Source of the DNA: Acidobacteriota bacterium | GTDB lineage: Bacteria; Acidobacteriota; Polarisedimenticolia; Gp22-AA2; AA152 | Length of the DNA: 38,391 nt | Assembly: GCA_022616665.1 (NCBI GenBank) | Contig: JAKEFJ010000087.1 | Location: forward strand, 1-38,391 | Direction: 5' to 3' | Shown here: piece by piece, positions 24,665-32,597 of the stretch | Layout of the letters: every line of letters starts with the position of its first letter | Numbering within the stretch: the first letter of the stretch is position 1 | Program-made: the position numbers and the translations under genes | The notes under the pieces: model-generated | What the model saw: only the letters and a program-made list of their open reading frames with translations | Database searches by the model: none | What the model was told of the DNA's origin: nothing

Positions 24665-26914
24665 CTAGAAGTGGAACAGGTATGTGAGCTTCGCGGTGGT
24701 GTCCCGAGCGTTGATCGAAGGATCCCCCGGGTTCAGGCGCAGGTTGCGCGATTCATTGTAGACGAAGAAGAGATCCGACCCGGGGTGGTGGATCCAGTCC
24801 ACACGAAGATTCATGTCGATGTTGTCGTAGATATCGTCCACCTGGATCAGCGCCGAGCCGAACAGCTTGGGGCTGATGGCCACATTGAACCGCGTGACCC
24901 AGAGGTTGACGTCGAATTTCCCTCCGGGAAGGTCGACGTGGTCCCATTCATAGCGCGTTTCGATGGAAAAATGAGGACTGAACTTCGCGGTGAGCTCGCC
25001 GGTCACGGTGGTCCTGTGTCCTCCGTAGAAGCTCCCCGCGAGCCCCAGGAGGTTCGCCCAAACCCGCCTTCCCTGAAAGGTGTTGAGGTACAGCGAGCCC
25101 TGCTGCATCGGATAGTCGCCCGCGGGAACCGTCACATCGATGACCCCCGGGTAAAAAACGAAGTCCTCGGGAAAGCGCTCGAAGGGCTCTTCGTAGGTAG
25201 CTCCCACCAGATCCCCCGACTGGAAATTGCTCTCCACCAGGAAAAGGTTGTCGCGCGTCTGGAGCTCGCCCTCGGTGTCGGTGATGTAGAGGGGGTTGTA
25301 GCTGAAGGTATACTGGCGCACCGGCGAGCCCACCGGCCGCGGCCTCCAAGCCAGATAGCCCTCATTGAAAATCGCGTCGCGGCGGGGGACGAAGCCGATC
25401 TCCGGATCGAATCCGGGATCGATTCGCTGGTGCCTGAGGAAATACTGCCAGATGTCGCCGTCCCGGCCGGCTCGCAGGCGCCAGGCCGAGCCGGCCCTGA
25501 GCTCCGGATCGCGCGCTAGGCCGTCCGGGAGATACTGGGAGGAGCGGGAAGCCGCATAAAAGAAATCCACGTTGTAGTCCTGGTGGAAAGTGAAGTGGGC
25601 GTCCGCTCCTGCCACACGGTTTCCTCCGCCCGTTCCCTCCGCTTCCCTATCGGTGACGATCATTCCCACGGTGGACCGCTCGAGGATGTCACGCCGCACC
25701 CGGAGTACCGCGAAATTCGTGCGGGGGTCGGTCCCGTCCTGCTCTTGAACGACATCCAGGGCACCCAGGGAAGTCTTACCCATCCTCCCGGTGAGGCGGA
25801 CTCCCGCCAGCAGCTGGATGGGATCGCCCAGCGGCGAGAGCCCGATACGGCGGCTGAAAAAGACCTCCGCCTGGACGGGGGTGCCGAACTGGAACAAGCC
25901 CGCGTTCTCCAGGAAGAAATCTCGCTTTTCCGGAAAGAACAGCCCGTAGCGGGTGAGGTTGACCTGCTGCACGTCCGCCTCGACCTGCGCGAAATCGGTG
26001 TTGGCGGTCACATCCAGAGTCAGATTACTGGTCACTCCGTACTTCAATACGTCGAGGCCCACTTCGCCGTGCGTGTCGGTGTCTTCGATGGGGAGATAGC
26101 CCGACTCGTAGCGCACGAGGCCGTAGGGCTTGATTTGCAGCCTCGTGCCCGGCTGGATTTCCGACAGGCTCATCTTGCGCGCCAGGGAGAAGGAGAGGGT
26201 CCCGTGGTAGTTCCGGGGAATGTAGGGGGCGTAAGCCTCCTCGTTCTTGCGGCGGATGGCTCGGAAGAAGTTGATTCCCATCTGGTTCTCCGATCCGGGC
26301 TTGAAGCGCAGATTGAAGAAGGGAAGCCTGATCTCCGCCGTCCACCCTAGGTCGTCCACCCGGGCGGAGATTTCCCAGATTGCGTCCCAGTACTGATCGA
26401 AGATCCGCCCTTCATCGAATATCTGCGCATCGTTCTTGCACCCGGCGGGATTGGTGGAAAACCAGAAGCCGTCCCGGCCGTTGTTGGAGGAATCGATGGC
26501 GAAAGCGAATTGGTCGTCTCCCGTGATCGAATCGCTGTCGCGCCGCAGGGTCCAGGCGAGAAGCCGGGATGGGTCAGAGTCGAAGAAGCGCACTCCCAGG
26601 TAGAGATTGTCGGCATCGTAGGTGATGCGCACCTCCGTGCGCTCGGTGGGGGAAACTTTGTCCTGGGGCAGCTGCTGCACGAAATCGTCGATGACGGGGG
26701 CATCCTTCCAGGCCTCATCGTCCAGCACGCCGTCCACAGTGGGCGGAGTCGCGGTCTTCAGGGGGATGAAGAGGGGAGGGGGAGGCGGCAATGGCTCTTC
26801 GGCACGAAGGACAGACGGGAAGACGGAAATGCAACCCAGGGCGAGAAACCAGACGATCGGCGAGCCTCCCCGCCGCCATCGTGCCGGATGCGGGGGGGGA
26901 GTCATCCAAGCCAC
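24665..26914 (-). CDS. CBM9-like plus DUF5916 outer-membrane beta-barrel protein
   Basis: The 749 aa begin with a signal peptide (IVWFLALGCISVFPSVLRA), followed by a CBM9-like domain (about residues 45-240: PPTVDGVLDDEAW, VRITYDADNLYLGVRFFD, WTAEIRLPFFNLRF) and a DUF5916 barrel with alternating strands to the C-terminal KLTYLFHF, ending in an aromatic residue as outer-membrane barrels do. Related proteins occur in Acidobacteriota and Bacteroidota. The role is unknown; carbohydrate contact is only suggested by the CBM9 fold. The start may be this ATG or the ATG three codons downstream. Confidence 0.85.
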   Translation of the reverse strand: MAWMTPPPHPARWRRGGSPIVWFLALGCISVFPSVLRAEEPLPPPPPLFIPLKTATPPTVDGVLDDEAWKDAPVIDDFVQQLPQDKVSPTERTEVRITYDADNLYLGVRFFDSDPSRLLAWTLRRDSDSITGDDQFAFAIDSSNNGRDGFWFSTNPAGCKNDAQIFDEGRIFDQYWDAIWEISARVDDLGWTAEIRLPFFNLRFKPGSENQMGINFFRAIRRKNEEAYAPYIPRNYHGTLSFSLARKMSLSEIQPGTRLQIKPYGLVRYESGYLPIEDTDTHGEVGLDVLKYGVTSNLTLDVTANTDFAQVEADVQQVNLTRYGLFFPEKRDFFLENAGLFQFGTPVQAEVFFSRRIGLSPLGDPIQLLAGVRLTGRMGKTSLGALDVVQEQDGTDPRTNFAVLRVRRDILERSTVGMIVTDREAEGTGGGNRVAGADAHFTFHQDYNVDFFYAASRSSQYLPDGLARDPELRAGSAWRLRAGRDGDIWQYFLRHQRIDPGFDPEIGFVPRRDAIFNEGYLAWRPRPVGSPVRQYTFSYNPLYITDTEGELQTRDNLFLVESNFQSGDLVGATYEEPFERFPEDFVFYPGVIDVTVPAGDYPMQQGSLYLNTFQGRRVWANLLGLAGSFYGGHRTTVTGELTAKFSPHFSIETRYEWDHVDLPGGKFDVNLWVTRFNVAISPKLFGSALIQVDDIYDNIDMNLRVDWIHHPGSDLFFVYNESRNLRLNPGDPSINARDTTAKLTYLFHF

Positions 26915-26943
26915 GAATCAGTTCTCCGGAAAATCGGCCGGGC

Positions 26944-26952
26944 ATTCTAGCA
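26944..26952 (-). promoter_or_regulatory. Extended -10 element for the DUF5916 gene
   Basis: The minus strand reads TGCTAGAAT, the same nonamer as before the rhomboid gene. It lies about 30 bases upstream of the DUF5916 ATG and back to back with the plus-strand promoter at 26971. Confidence 0.5.
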
Positions 26953-26970
26953 CAGCACAGGGGGCGCTCC

Positions 26971-26999
26971 TTGACAGGGAATCGTTGTGGCGCTATCCT
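26971..26999 (+). promoter_or_regulatory. Sigma-70 promoter of the RHH-nadA unit
   Basis: TTGACA and TATCCT are separated by 17 bases. Transcription would start near 27006, giving a leader of about 50 bases that consists largely of A and T. Confidence 0.82.
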
Positions 27000-27009
27000 G
27001 TCTACCTGG

Positions 27010-27038
27010 ATTATATATAAAATATATATATATATTAT
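27010..27038 (+). promoter_or_regulatory. 29-base pure A/T tract in the RHH-nadA leader
   Basis: Every base from 27010 to 27038 is A or T, mostly TATATA repeats with one AAAA, in an otherwise GC-rich region. It lies between the start of transcription and the AGGAGG of the small gene, and can fold on itself in several registers. It could be an operator for the adjacent RHH-like protein, a weak RNA hairpin sensitive to temperature, or an AU-rich translation enhancer. Confidence 0.5.
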
Positions 27039-27055
27039 CTGTAGGAGGAGAGACG

Positions 27056-27286
27056 GTGAAAAGCGGGGGAGCCAGGAGCCGTGGCCGCGAGGGGATTGGA
27101 CGGAAAGTGCTCCGGAGCTTCACGGCCACCGCCAGAGAGATTGAAATGCTGGAAGCCATCGCCGGTTATCACGGTTTTTCCAAGAGCGCCACCCTGACGA
27201 GCCTGGTTCGAAGGGAGTTCTGGAGAATTTTCCCCCGTGGAACGAGGGGCATCCGCCCCGATCCCGGGGCCAAGATCGCGGAGTGA
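27056..27286 (+). CDS. Small ribbon-helix-helix-like DNA-binding protein upstream of nadA
   Basis: The 76-residue protein has a basic N-terminus (GGARSRGREGIGRK) and a central segment VLRSFTATAREIEMLEAI followed by HGFSKSATLTSLVRREFW. This follows the strand-helix-helix layout of CopG/Arc repressors: a strand ending in a turn, a helix of about 12, a glycine turn, then the second helix. The GTG at 27056 has AGGAGG upstream. nadA starts 3 bases after its stop, so the two are co-transcribed. It may regulate its own operon; that is inferred from fold and position only. Confidence 0.6.
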   Translation: MKSGGARSRGREGIGRKVLRSFTATAREIEMLEAIAGYHGFSKSATLTSLVRREFWRIFPRGTRGIRPDPGAKIAE

Positions 27287-27289
27287 CCC

Positions 27290-28282
27290 ATGAGCACCGG
27301 AACCCTGGAGCGCATCGCCCCTCCGGCCTATGCGCAGGTCGACGAGGAGCGCGAGGTTTCCCTCAAACAGGAGATCCGCAGTCTGGCCAGCGAGCGTCAG
27401 GCGATCATCCTGGCGCACAATTACCAGCTCCCCGAAGTCCAGGATGTGGCGGATTTCGTGGGAGACTCGCTGGGGCTCGCCCTGGAGGCGCAACGAGATC
27501 CCCGCCAGACCATCGTCTTCTGCGGTGTCCATTTCATGGCCGAATCGGCCAAGATTCTCAACCCCGGCAAGCGGGTGCTCCTGCCCAGCCTGGCGGCCGG
27601 ATGCTCGCTTTCCGATTCCATCACCGCCGACTCCCTGGAGGACTGGAAGCAGCGCTATCCGGGGCGCGCGGTGGTGACTTACGTGAACTCCTCCGCCGAA
27701 GTGAAGGCCCAATCCGACATCTGCTGCACTTCGGCCAACGCCGTCTCCGTCATCCGGAGCCTGTCTCAACGGAAAATCCTCTTCACCCCGGATCGAAACC
27801 TGGGCCGCTGGGTCGCCCGCCAGGTTCCCGAGAAGGACATCGTCATCTACGATGGCTGCTGTCCCACCCATGACGTGCTGAGGGGATCGGACGTGGGCGC
27901 CGGGAAGCGCGAACGGCCAGACGCAGTGGTGATCGCCCACCCGGAATGTCGCGAGGATGTGCTGGCCCTGGCGGATGAGATCTGCTCGACCACCGGAATG
28001 CATGCCGCCGTGGCGCGCCATCCCGAGGCCAAGACCTTCCTCATCGCCACCGAATGGGGCCTGGTGCACCAGCTCAAGAAGCGCTTCCCCGACAAGACCT
28101 TCATCGTGGCCGATGGGTGCATCGGCTGCCGGCTGCACTGCCCTTACATGAAGATGAACGACCTGGAAGCGGTCCTGCGCTGTGTCCGCGAGGATCGCTT
28201 CGAGATCCGGGTCGATCCAGCAGTCGCCTCTCGTGCCCGCATCGCCCTGGAGCGCATGATGGCGGTTCCCAGGGATCGATAG
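27290..28282 (+). CDS. nadA: Quinolinate synthase
   Basis: NadA condenses iminoaspartate with dihydroxyacetone phosphate to quinolinate for NAD synthesis and holds a [4Fe-4S] cluster. The 330 aa show LAHNYQLPEVQDVADFVGDS, GVHFMAESAKIL, AAGCSLSD (C105), YVNSSAEVKA, VIAHPEC (C220), and DGCIGCRLHCPYMKMN (C277, C280, C284), which supply the cluster ligands. It is the second gene of an operon with the RHH-like gene. nadB and nadC are not in the window. Confidence 0.94.
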   Translation: MSTGTLERIAPPAYAQVDEEREVSLKQEIRSLASERQAIILAHNYQLPEVQDVADFVGDSLGLALEAQRDPRQTIVFCGVHFMAESAKILNPGKRVLLPSLAAGCSLSDSITADSLEDWKQRYPGRAVVTYVNSSAEVKAQSDICCTSANAVSVIRSLSQRKILFTPDRNLGRWVARQVPEKDIVIYDGCCPTHDVLRGSDVGAGKRERPDAVVIAHPECREDVLALADEICSTTGMHAAVARHPEAKTFLIATEWGLVHQLKKRFPDKTFIVADGCIGCRLHCPYMKMNDLEAVLRCVREDRFEIRVDPAVASRARIALERMMAVPRDR

Positions 28283-28325
28283 AGACGCACACCCGTGCCG
28301 TTTACTGCCCTTGGAAAAAGTTTGG

Positions 28326-28334
28326 TGCTAGGAT
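28326..28334 (+). promoter_or_regulatory. Candidate extended -10 for the kinase/activator operon
   Basis: TGCTAGGAT fits the extended -10 class and differs by one base from the nonamer used before the rhomboid and DUF5916 genes. It lies 80 bases before the kinase ATG. The -35 region is not convincing. Confidence 0.35.
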
Positions 28335-28414
28335 GCCGAGGAGCGAGTTGAGCGGCCAGTGTCGATCAACCCGCTTCGCTGACCGGTCCACAAATCCGCG
28401 CGACGTGCCTGCGA

Positions 28415-29932
28415 ATGAAGATCGGAACGAAGCTCACGCTTTTCCTGACACTCCCTCTCATCGTCCTGATGCTCGGCTTCGGGTATCTGAGCCAGCGCGC
28501 CAGCCGGGAACGCCTGCGCGCGGAGATGCTGCGCGAAGGAAGGGGAATCGCCCTGACGGCACGGGCGGCCCTGGAAGATTATCTGCGGGACCGGCAGATC
28601 GACGACATCCGGGAGCTGGCGGAAAAGATGAGCGGCTACGAACGGGTCGCGGGAATGCGTGTTTTCCGTCCCGACGGATCCCTGTTCACGCAGTCTCGGA
28701 GCTTGGAGGCGTTCCCGTTCGGACAGCATGCGGACCTGAGCCGGGTCTTGAGCGATGGCGCTCCGGTCGAAACTCGCCGGATGCTCGGGACCGAGCCCGT
28801 CGTGAGTTTTCTTTTCCTTCTCAGAGGACCGTCCGGAGAGCTCCTGGGAGCCGGCCAGGTTTATCAGCTCGAAGCCTACATCCGTGAGGAGTCCCGGGCG
28901 ACCAGGAATTTTCTTGCCGCGCTCACCCTGGTGATGATCCTGGGAGCAGGAGCGGTCGTGCTCACCGTGACTCGCCTGGGAGTGAGCCGTCCCATCGAAG
29001 AATTGATAAAGAGCTTCCGGGAAGTCGGGACGGGAGGAGCCGTCGCCCGCGTCGCCGTGCGTCGCCGGGACGAATTCGGGCGGCTCGCCGGGGAATTCAA
29101 CAACATGTGCCGGCGGCTGGAGGCGGCCCGGTATTCCCTGGAGGAGGAACAGGCCCAGCGCCGCCGCGTCGAGGATCACCTCCGAGACGTGGAGCCGCTG
29201 GCGACGCTCGGCCGTTTTTCCGCTGGACTGGCTCACGAAATTGGGACTCCCCTGAATGTCATCGGAGGACGCGCTGAATCGTTGCGGCGCAAGCTCTCCG
29301 GCAACGAGTTCGCGGACAGGAATCTGAGTATCATCGTCACCCAGATCGACCGGATCGCGCGCATCGTGCCCCGCATGCTGGATTTCGCCAAGGCCCGGGA
29401 GCCTCAGCTGGCCCCCACCCAGGTGAGTCGGTTGCTCAGGCGGGTGCTGGAGTTTCTGGCCGAGCGCTTCGAGGAGGCGGGGGTGGAGGTGCGAGCGAAT
29501 CTCCCTCTCGAATCCCCTGCGGTGCTGGTGGATTCCGACCAGATGTACGAGGTCTTCCTGAACCTGATCACGAACGCCGTCGACGCCATGCCCCAGGGAG
29601 GGATGCTCCGGGTGGAGGCCAAGGCGTGTCACGCCCTCCCTCCGGAACGCCGGATGGAGGCGGGCCCCTTCCTGGAGGTTTCGGTTGAGGACTCGGGGAC
29701 GGGAATACGCCGCGAGCACCTCGACAGAATCTTCGACCCGTTCTTCACGACCAAGGGAGTGGGCAAAGGATCGGGTTTGGGGCTCTCCGTTTCCCGGGGA
29801 ATCGTCAGGAGGCACGGGGGCTGGATTGAGGTGAAGAGCCAGGAGGGCCGCGGGACCCGGTTCACCGTCTATCTTCCGGTCCACCAAGTGGCCTCACTCC
29901 CGCTCGGGGCTGCGGAAGGAGGGGGGGCATGA
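28415..29932 (+). CDS. Membrane-bound sensor histidine kinase
   Basis: The 505 aa hold TM1 (residues 7-25), a periplasmic sensor region of about 140 residues, TM2 (165-185), HAMP (to about 240), a short coiled linker, HisKA with the phospho-acceptor in LAHEIGTPLN (H274), and HATPase_c with NLITNAVDA (N box), EDSGTGI (G1), FTTKGVGKGSGLGLSV (F and G2). The HEIGTPLN form is typical of NtrB/ZraS/AtoS-like kinases that pair with sigma-54 activators, in agreement with the next gene, which overlaps by ATGA. The signal is unknown. Confidence 0.92.
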   Translation: MKIGTKLTLFLTLPLIVLMLGFGYLSQRASRERLRAEMLREGRGIALTARAALEDYLRDRQIDDIRELAEKMSGYERVAGMRVFRPDGSLFTQSRSLEAFPFGQHADLSRVLSDGAPVETRRMLGTEPVVSFLFLLRGPSGELLGAGQVYQLEAYIREESRATRNFLAALTLVMILGAGAVVLTVTRLGVSRPIEELIKSFREVGTGGAVARVAVRRRDEFGRLAGEFNNMCRRLEAARYSLEEEQAQRRRVEDHLRDVEPLATLGRFSAGLAHEIGTPLNVIGGRAESLRRKLSGNEFADRNLSIIVTQIDRIARIVPRMLDFAKAREPQLAPTQVSRLLRRVLEFLAERFEEAGVEVRANLPLESPAVLVDSDQMYEVFLNLITNAVDAMPQGGMLRVEAKACHALPPERRMEAGPFLEVSVEDSGTGIRREHLDRIFDPFFTTKGVGKGSGLGLSVSRGIVRRHGGWIEVKSQEGRGTRFTVYLPVHQVASLPLGAAEGGGA

Positions 29933-31278
29933 GCGGGATGGGCCGGATTCTGGTTGTGGAGGACGACGAGGAGATGCGCCGCCTCCTCGAGGAGGAGCTC
30001 ATCGAGGCGGGACACTCGGTGCTCACCTCGGGCACCGGCTCCAGCGCGCTGGAATGCCTGGAGCATGCCGAGGTGGATCTGGTCGTGACCGATCTGATGA
30101 TGCCGGGGCTGAACGGAGATGAGCTCCTCGCCAGGGTGCACTCCCGCAGTCCGTTTCTCCCGGTATTGATGATCACGGCCTTCGGGAGCGTCGATTCCGC
30201 CGTGGCCGCCGTGAAGGCGGGTGCTTATCACTACCTCGTCAAGCCTTTCTCCATGGAGCAGCTGCGGGTCACGGTGGAGAATGCGCTCCGGGAGAGGCGC
30301 CTCTGGGACGAGATTCGTGAGTTGCGCGAGGCGTTGGGGGAAGGCAAATCGGCGGTCGTGGCTGAGAGTTCCGCCATGAAGGAGGTGTTGGCCCTGATTC
30401 TCCGCGCCGCGGGCGCGGACACCCCCGTGCTGCTGCTCGGCGAGAGCGGCACCGGGAAGGAGATCCTGGCCCGGCTCCTGCATGCCGAGGGGAGGCGCCG
30501 CGATTGCCGTTTCATGGCGATCAATTGCTCGGCGATTCCGGAAGCGCTGCTTGAAAGCCAACTCTTCGGGCATCGCCGCGGCTCGTTCACCGACGCCAAG
30601 GAGGATCGGCGCGGCCTGTTCCAGGAGGCGGAGGGAGGAACCCTGTTCTTGGATGAGATCGGGGACATGCCGGTCTCCTTGCAGGCCAAGATCCTGCGCG
30701 TGCTCCAAGAGAAGGAGATCCATCCTGTGGGTGCGCCGGCGCCCCTCAAAGTGAATGCCCGGGTGGTGGCCGCCACGCACCGGAATCTGGAGAGCCTGAT
30801 GGAATCCGGACGGTTCCGGCAGGATCTTTACTACCGACTGAATGTCATCGCCGTGCAGGTTCCCCCCCTGAGGGAGCGGCCCGACGACATCCTGCCCCTC
30901 GCCGCTCACTTCCTGGGTAAGCACGGGCGGCGTTTGGGGCGGACAAACTGCACGCTCTCTCCAGAGGTGGTGGAGGCTCTGAGGCGATACGCCTGGCCCG
31001 GCAATGTGCGGGAACTCGAAAATGCCATTGAACGGGCTCTGGTCCTGGGGCGGGACGACGTAATCTGGCTCCACGATCTGCCTGAAACGCTCGCTGTCCC
31101 CAGGCACTCCAAGGAGCCCTTGGAAGGCCCGCGGCCCCTCGCCGAGGTGGAGCGGGAGCACATCCTCAAGACGCTAGGAGCGGTGCAGTGGAACAAGACC
31201 GCGGCAGCCCGATTGCTCGGCATGGATCGGAAGACGCTGCACCGGAAGCTCGGCGCCTACGGAATCCGGGCTCCCTAG
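29929..31278 (+). CDS. Sigma-54-dependent response regulator (NtrC family)
   Basis: The protein (449 aa) consists of a receiver domain (acidic EDDEE at 11-15, phospho-acceptor D55, K105), an AAA+ domain with Walker A GESGTGKE (171-178), Walker B GGTLFLDEIGD (236-246), and arginine-finger region, and a Fis-type HTH (KTAAARLLGMDRKTLHRKL). The sigma-54 contact loop reads GSFTDA (218-223) instead of the usual GAFTGA, but the key Phe-Thr pair is kept. It probably activates the -24/-12 promoter that lies 190 bases after its stop. Confidence 0.93.
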   Translation: MSGMGRILVVEDDEEMRRLLEEELIEAGHSVLTSGTGSSALECLEHAEVDLVVTDLMMPGLNGDELLARVHSRSPFLPVLMITAFGSVDSAVAAVKAGAYHYLVKPFSMEQLRVTVENALRERRLWDEIRELREALGEGKSAVVAESSAMKEVLALILRAAGADTPVLLLGESGTGKEILARLLHAEGRRRDCRFMAINCSAIPEALLESQLFGHRRGSFTDAKEDRRGLFQEAEGGTLFLDEIGDMPVSLQAKILRVLQEKEIHPVGAPAPLKVNARVVAATHRNLESLMESGRFRQDLYYRLNVIAVQVPPLRERPDDILPLAAHFLGKHGRRLGRTNCTLSPEVVEALRRYAWPGNVRELENAIERALVLGRDDVIWLHDLPETLAVPRHSKEPLEGPRPLAEVEREHILKTLGAVQWNKTAAARLLGMDRKTLHRKLGAYGIRAP

Positions 31279-31363
31279 AATCGCCGTCCCAGAATGCCCC
31301 GCCCGGTCCCTTTTCGCCTCGCTCGGTCCAACCGGCTCTCCTCGAACAAGTTCCACGCCCTGC

Positions 31364-31380
31364 GCCGCCGCGCCGGCGGC
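31364..31380. promoter_or_regulatory. 17-bp GC-rich dyad, possible activator-binding site
   Basis: GCCGCCG-CGC-CGGCGGC has perfect 7-bp arms. It lies about 105 bases upstream of the -24 box, where NtrC-type activators bind. It could alternatively be the terminator stem of the regulator gene, but no T-run follows. Confidence 0.35.
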
Positions 31381-31468
31381 ATTTCCCCGCACCCACAGCT
31401 TTTGCCTGAGACTTGCTCCAAGCCGTCAAGTGCCTCCAGGACAGGCGCTTCACGCTATTAGAGCGATC

Positions 31469-31484
31469 TGGCATCGACCTCGCT
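31469..31484 (+). promoter_or_regulatory. Candidate sigma-54 (-24/-12) promoter
   Basis: TGGCAT-cgacc-TCGCT keeps the invariant GG and GC dinucleotides with exactly 10 bases between and differs from TGGCAC-N5-TTGCW at one position in each half. Transcription would start near 31496, with about 125 bases of leader before the first small gene. The neighbouring sigma-54 activator supports the call. Confidence 0.55.
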
Positions 31485-31620
31485 AGCGCACAAGGTATGA
31501 CGAACTCACTGCCTAACCTGTCGCTGTCGAATGTGAATCCCTCCGCACACGGCCGTCCCTCTGGCTCGGCATCTCGCCCGGCGGATTCGGGGCGGCACCC
31601 ATCCGAAAGGAGATCCCCCA

Positions 31621-31821
31621 ATGACCCCGTTCAGGCTTCAGGAGTTGCACGCCCTCGAGACTGGATCCAACAGCCCGGGCACCCTGCGCTCGAAGATCGG
31701 CGAGATGATTCTGAAGAGCACGGTCTGTCGCGCCAAGGTCGAGGCCATCAATCCCGACACGGGAGAGTATCGGGTCGTGCTGCAGGGTACGCTGGATCGG
31801 GAAGAGCCGCCGTGGAAATAG
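31621..31821 (+). CDS. Small protein A of unknown paralogous family
   Basis: This 66-residue, soluble, charged protein has no signal peptide or membrane segment. Its core reads LRSKIGEMILKS...RAKVEAINPDTGEYR followed by VVLQGTLDREE. The second small protein 0.8 kb downstream matches at about 37 of 59 aligned positions (counted by eye), with the strongest match in the C-terminal half. The predicted layout is a helix followed by two or three strands. The RBS AAAGGAG lies 8 bases before the ATG. I do not recognise the family. It overlaps the receiver gene by 10 bases. Confidence 0.75.
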   Translation: MTPFRLQELHALETGSNSPGTLRSKIGEMILKSTVCRAKVEAINPDTGEYRVVLQGTLDREEPPWK

Positions 31822-32294
31822 ACGGCCCGGTTTGCCCCGCGGCGGAGACGGAACCCCGCCCGATAGCGGAAGTGGGTGAGCGGCGAGGGAGGGTGCTGGT
31901 GGTGGACGATGATCCGGACATGCTGGCGCTCCTCGAAGAGGCCCTGCGGGACGAAGGGTACCTGGTGGCCGGCGCCGCCGACACCCTCTCCGCCATGATC
32001 CACCTTCTGGGACGACCGGTCGATGTCCTGGTCCTGGACTGGAAGATGCCGGACCTGGACGGTTTCGTGCTGCTGGACAGTGTGCGGAGATCCCTGCCGA
32101 ACCTGCCGGTGATTTTCATCACCGCTCACAACCATCCCGACATCCAGCGTAAGGCCCTGGCGTACGGAGCATTCGGGTTTCTGGCCAAGCCGTTTCCGGT
32201 GAGGCTGCTTGTCGCCGAGATTCAGGGAGCGCTGATCAACCAGGCTCGGGAAAGGGCTTCCGTCGCCAGCGACGTCTCCCCGGAAGGGACCTGA
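31812..32294 (+). CDS. Stand-alone CheY-like receiver domain
   Basis: The protein of 160 aa has a short N-terminal extension and one receiver domain: VLVVDDDPDM (acidic pocket), LVLDWKMPDLDG with phospho-acceptor D76, FITAHNHPD, and FLAKPF (K126), then about 20 extra residues. There is no output domain. The GTG at 31812 overlaps small gene A; a GTG at 31872 is a shorter option. It may act as a phosphate relay or protein-binding switch for the flanking genes. The partner kinase might be the one encoded at 28415, but this is a guess. Confidence 0.85.
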   Translation: MEIDGPVCPAAETEPRPIAEVGERRGRVLVVDDDPDMLALLEEALRDEGYLVAGAADTLSAMIHLLGRPVDVLVLDWKMPDLDGFVLLDSVRRSLPNLPVIFITAHNHPDIQRKALAYGAFGFLAKPFPVRLLVAEIQGALINQARERASVASDVSPEGT

Positions 32295-32313
32295 CGCTTT
32301 TTCGGAGGAAATC

Positions 32314-32517
32314 ATGCAAGTGCAAACACGAAACCACAAGGTCTCGGCCCACGCCGGGAAGGATCCTCGAGCGAGCACCATCCCTCGCGGGCCGGTGTTC
32401 AGCGTATTCCCCCACCCCCGACTCAAGGGCTCCCTCCGAGGCGTGGGCCCCTCTTCTTACCGTGCCGTTCTGATCTGCCGCACCCGTGGCGGGAACAGGA
32501 ACGGCACTTCTCGATAG
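32314..32517 (+). CDS. Possible small basic protein behind a strong RBS
   Basis: A 67-codon frame starts at an ATG with GGAGGAAATC upstream, one of the best ribosome sites in the window. The product (MQVQTRNHKVSAHAGKD...) is basic and low in recognisable structure, and its 3' part overlaps a large inverted repeat. It could be a genuine small gene, a leader peptide, or the start of a decayed gene. It shows no similarity to the flanking small proteins. Confidence 0.35.
   Translation: MQVQTRNHKVSAHAGKDPRASTIPRGPVFSVFPHPRLKGSLRGVGPSSYRAVLICRTRGGNRNGTSR
32462..32507 (+). repeat. 46-base inverted repeat in the small-protein module
   Basis: GTGCCGTTC (32462-32470) and GAACGGCAC (32499-32507) are perfect complements; the 28 bases between contain a second pairing CCGC/GCGG, so the whole can form a long imperfect hairpin. 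It lies 90 bases before small gene B and could be a terminator, a processing site or a regulatory stem. Confidence 0.55.
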
Positions 32518-32597
32518 CGGAGGACCCCCAAGGGTCACCCGAAGTCCACCCACCGCCGGCCACGCCCCGGCTCATCCCAGGAAGGGAGGTGATGAAA

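Larger units (their letters stand above)
31279..31620 (+). other. 342-base control region between the activator and the small-protein module
   Basis: No plausible gene is seen here. The region holds a 17-bp dyad (31364-31380), a -24/-12 promoter candidate (31469-31484), and a clear RBS (AAAGGAGA) for the next gene. The layout, dyad about 125 bases before the predicted transcription start, is that of a sigma-54 promoter with an upstream activator site. Confidence 0.5.

Noticed and set aside
24455-25519. 354-aa plus-strand ORF
   Set aside because: Antisense to the DUF5916 barrel gene and overlapping the cytochrome end; no domain is visible.
31188-31409. 73-aa ORF at the end of the activator gene
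   Set aside because: It is proline-rich and overlaps the activator HTH in another frame; no RBS is seen.
31413-31811. Long N-terminal extension of the receiver protein
   Set aside because: It covers the control region and small gene A in another frame and shows no conserved sequence; the receiver starts at 31812 or 31872.
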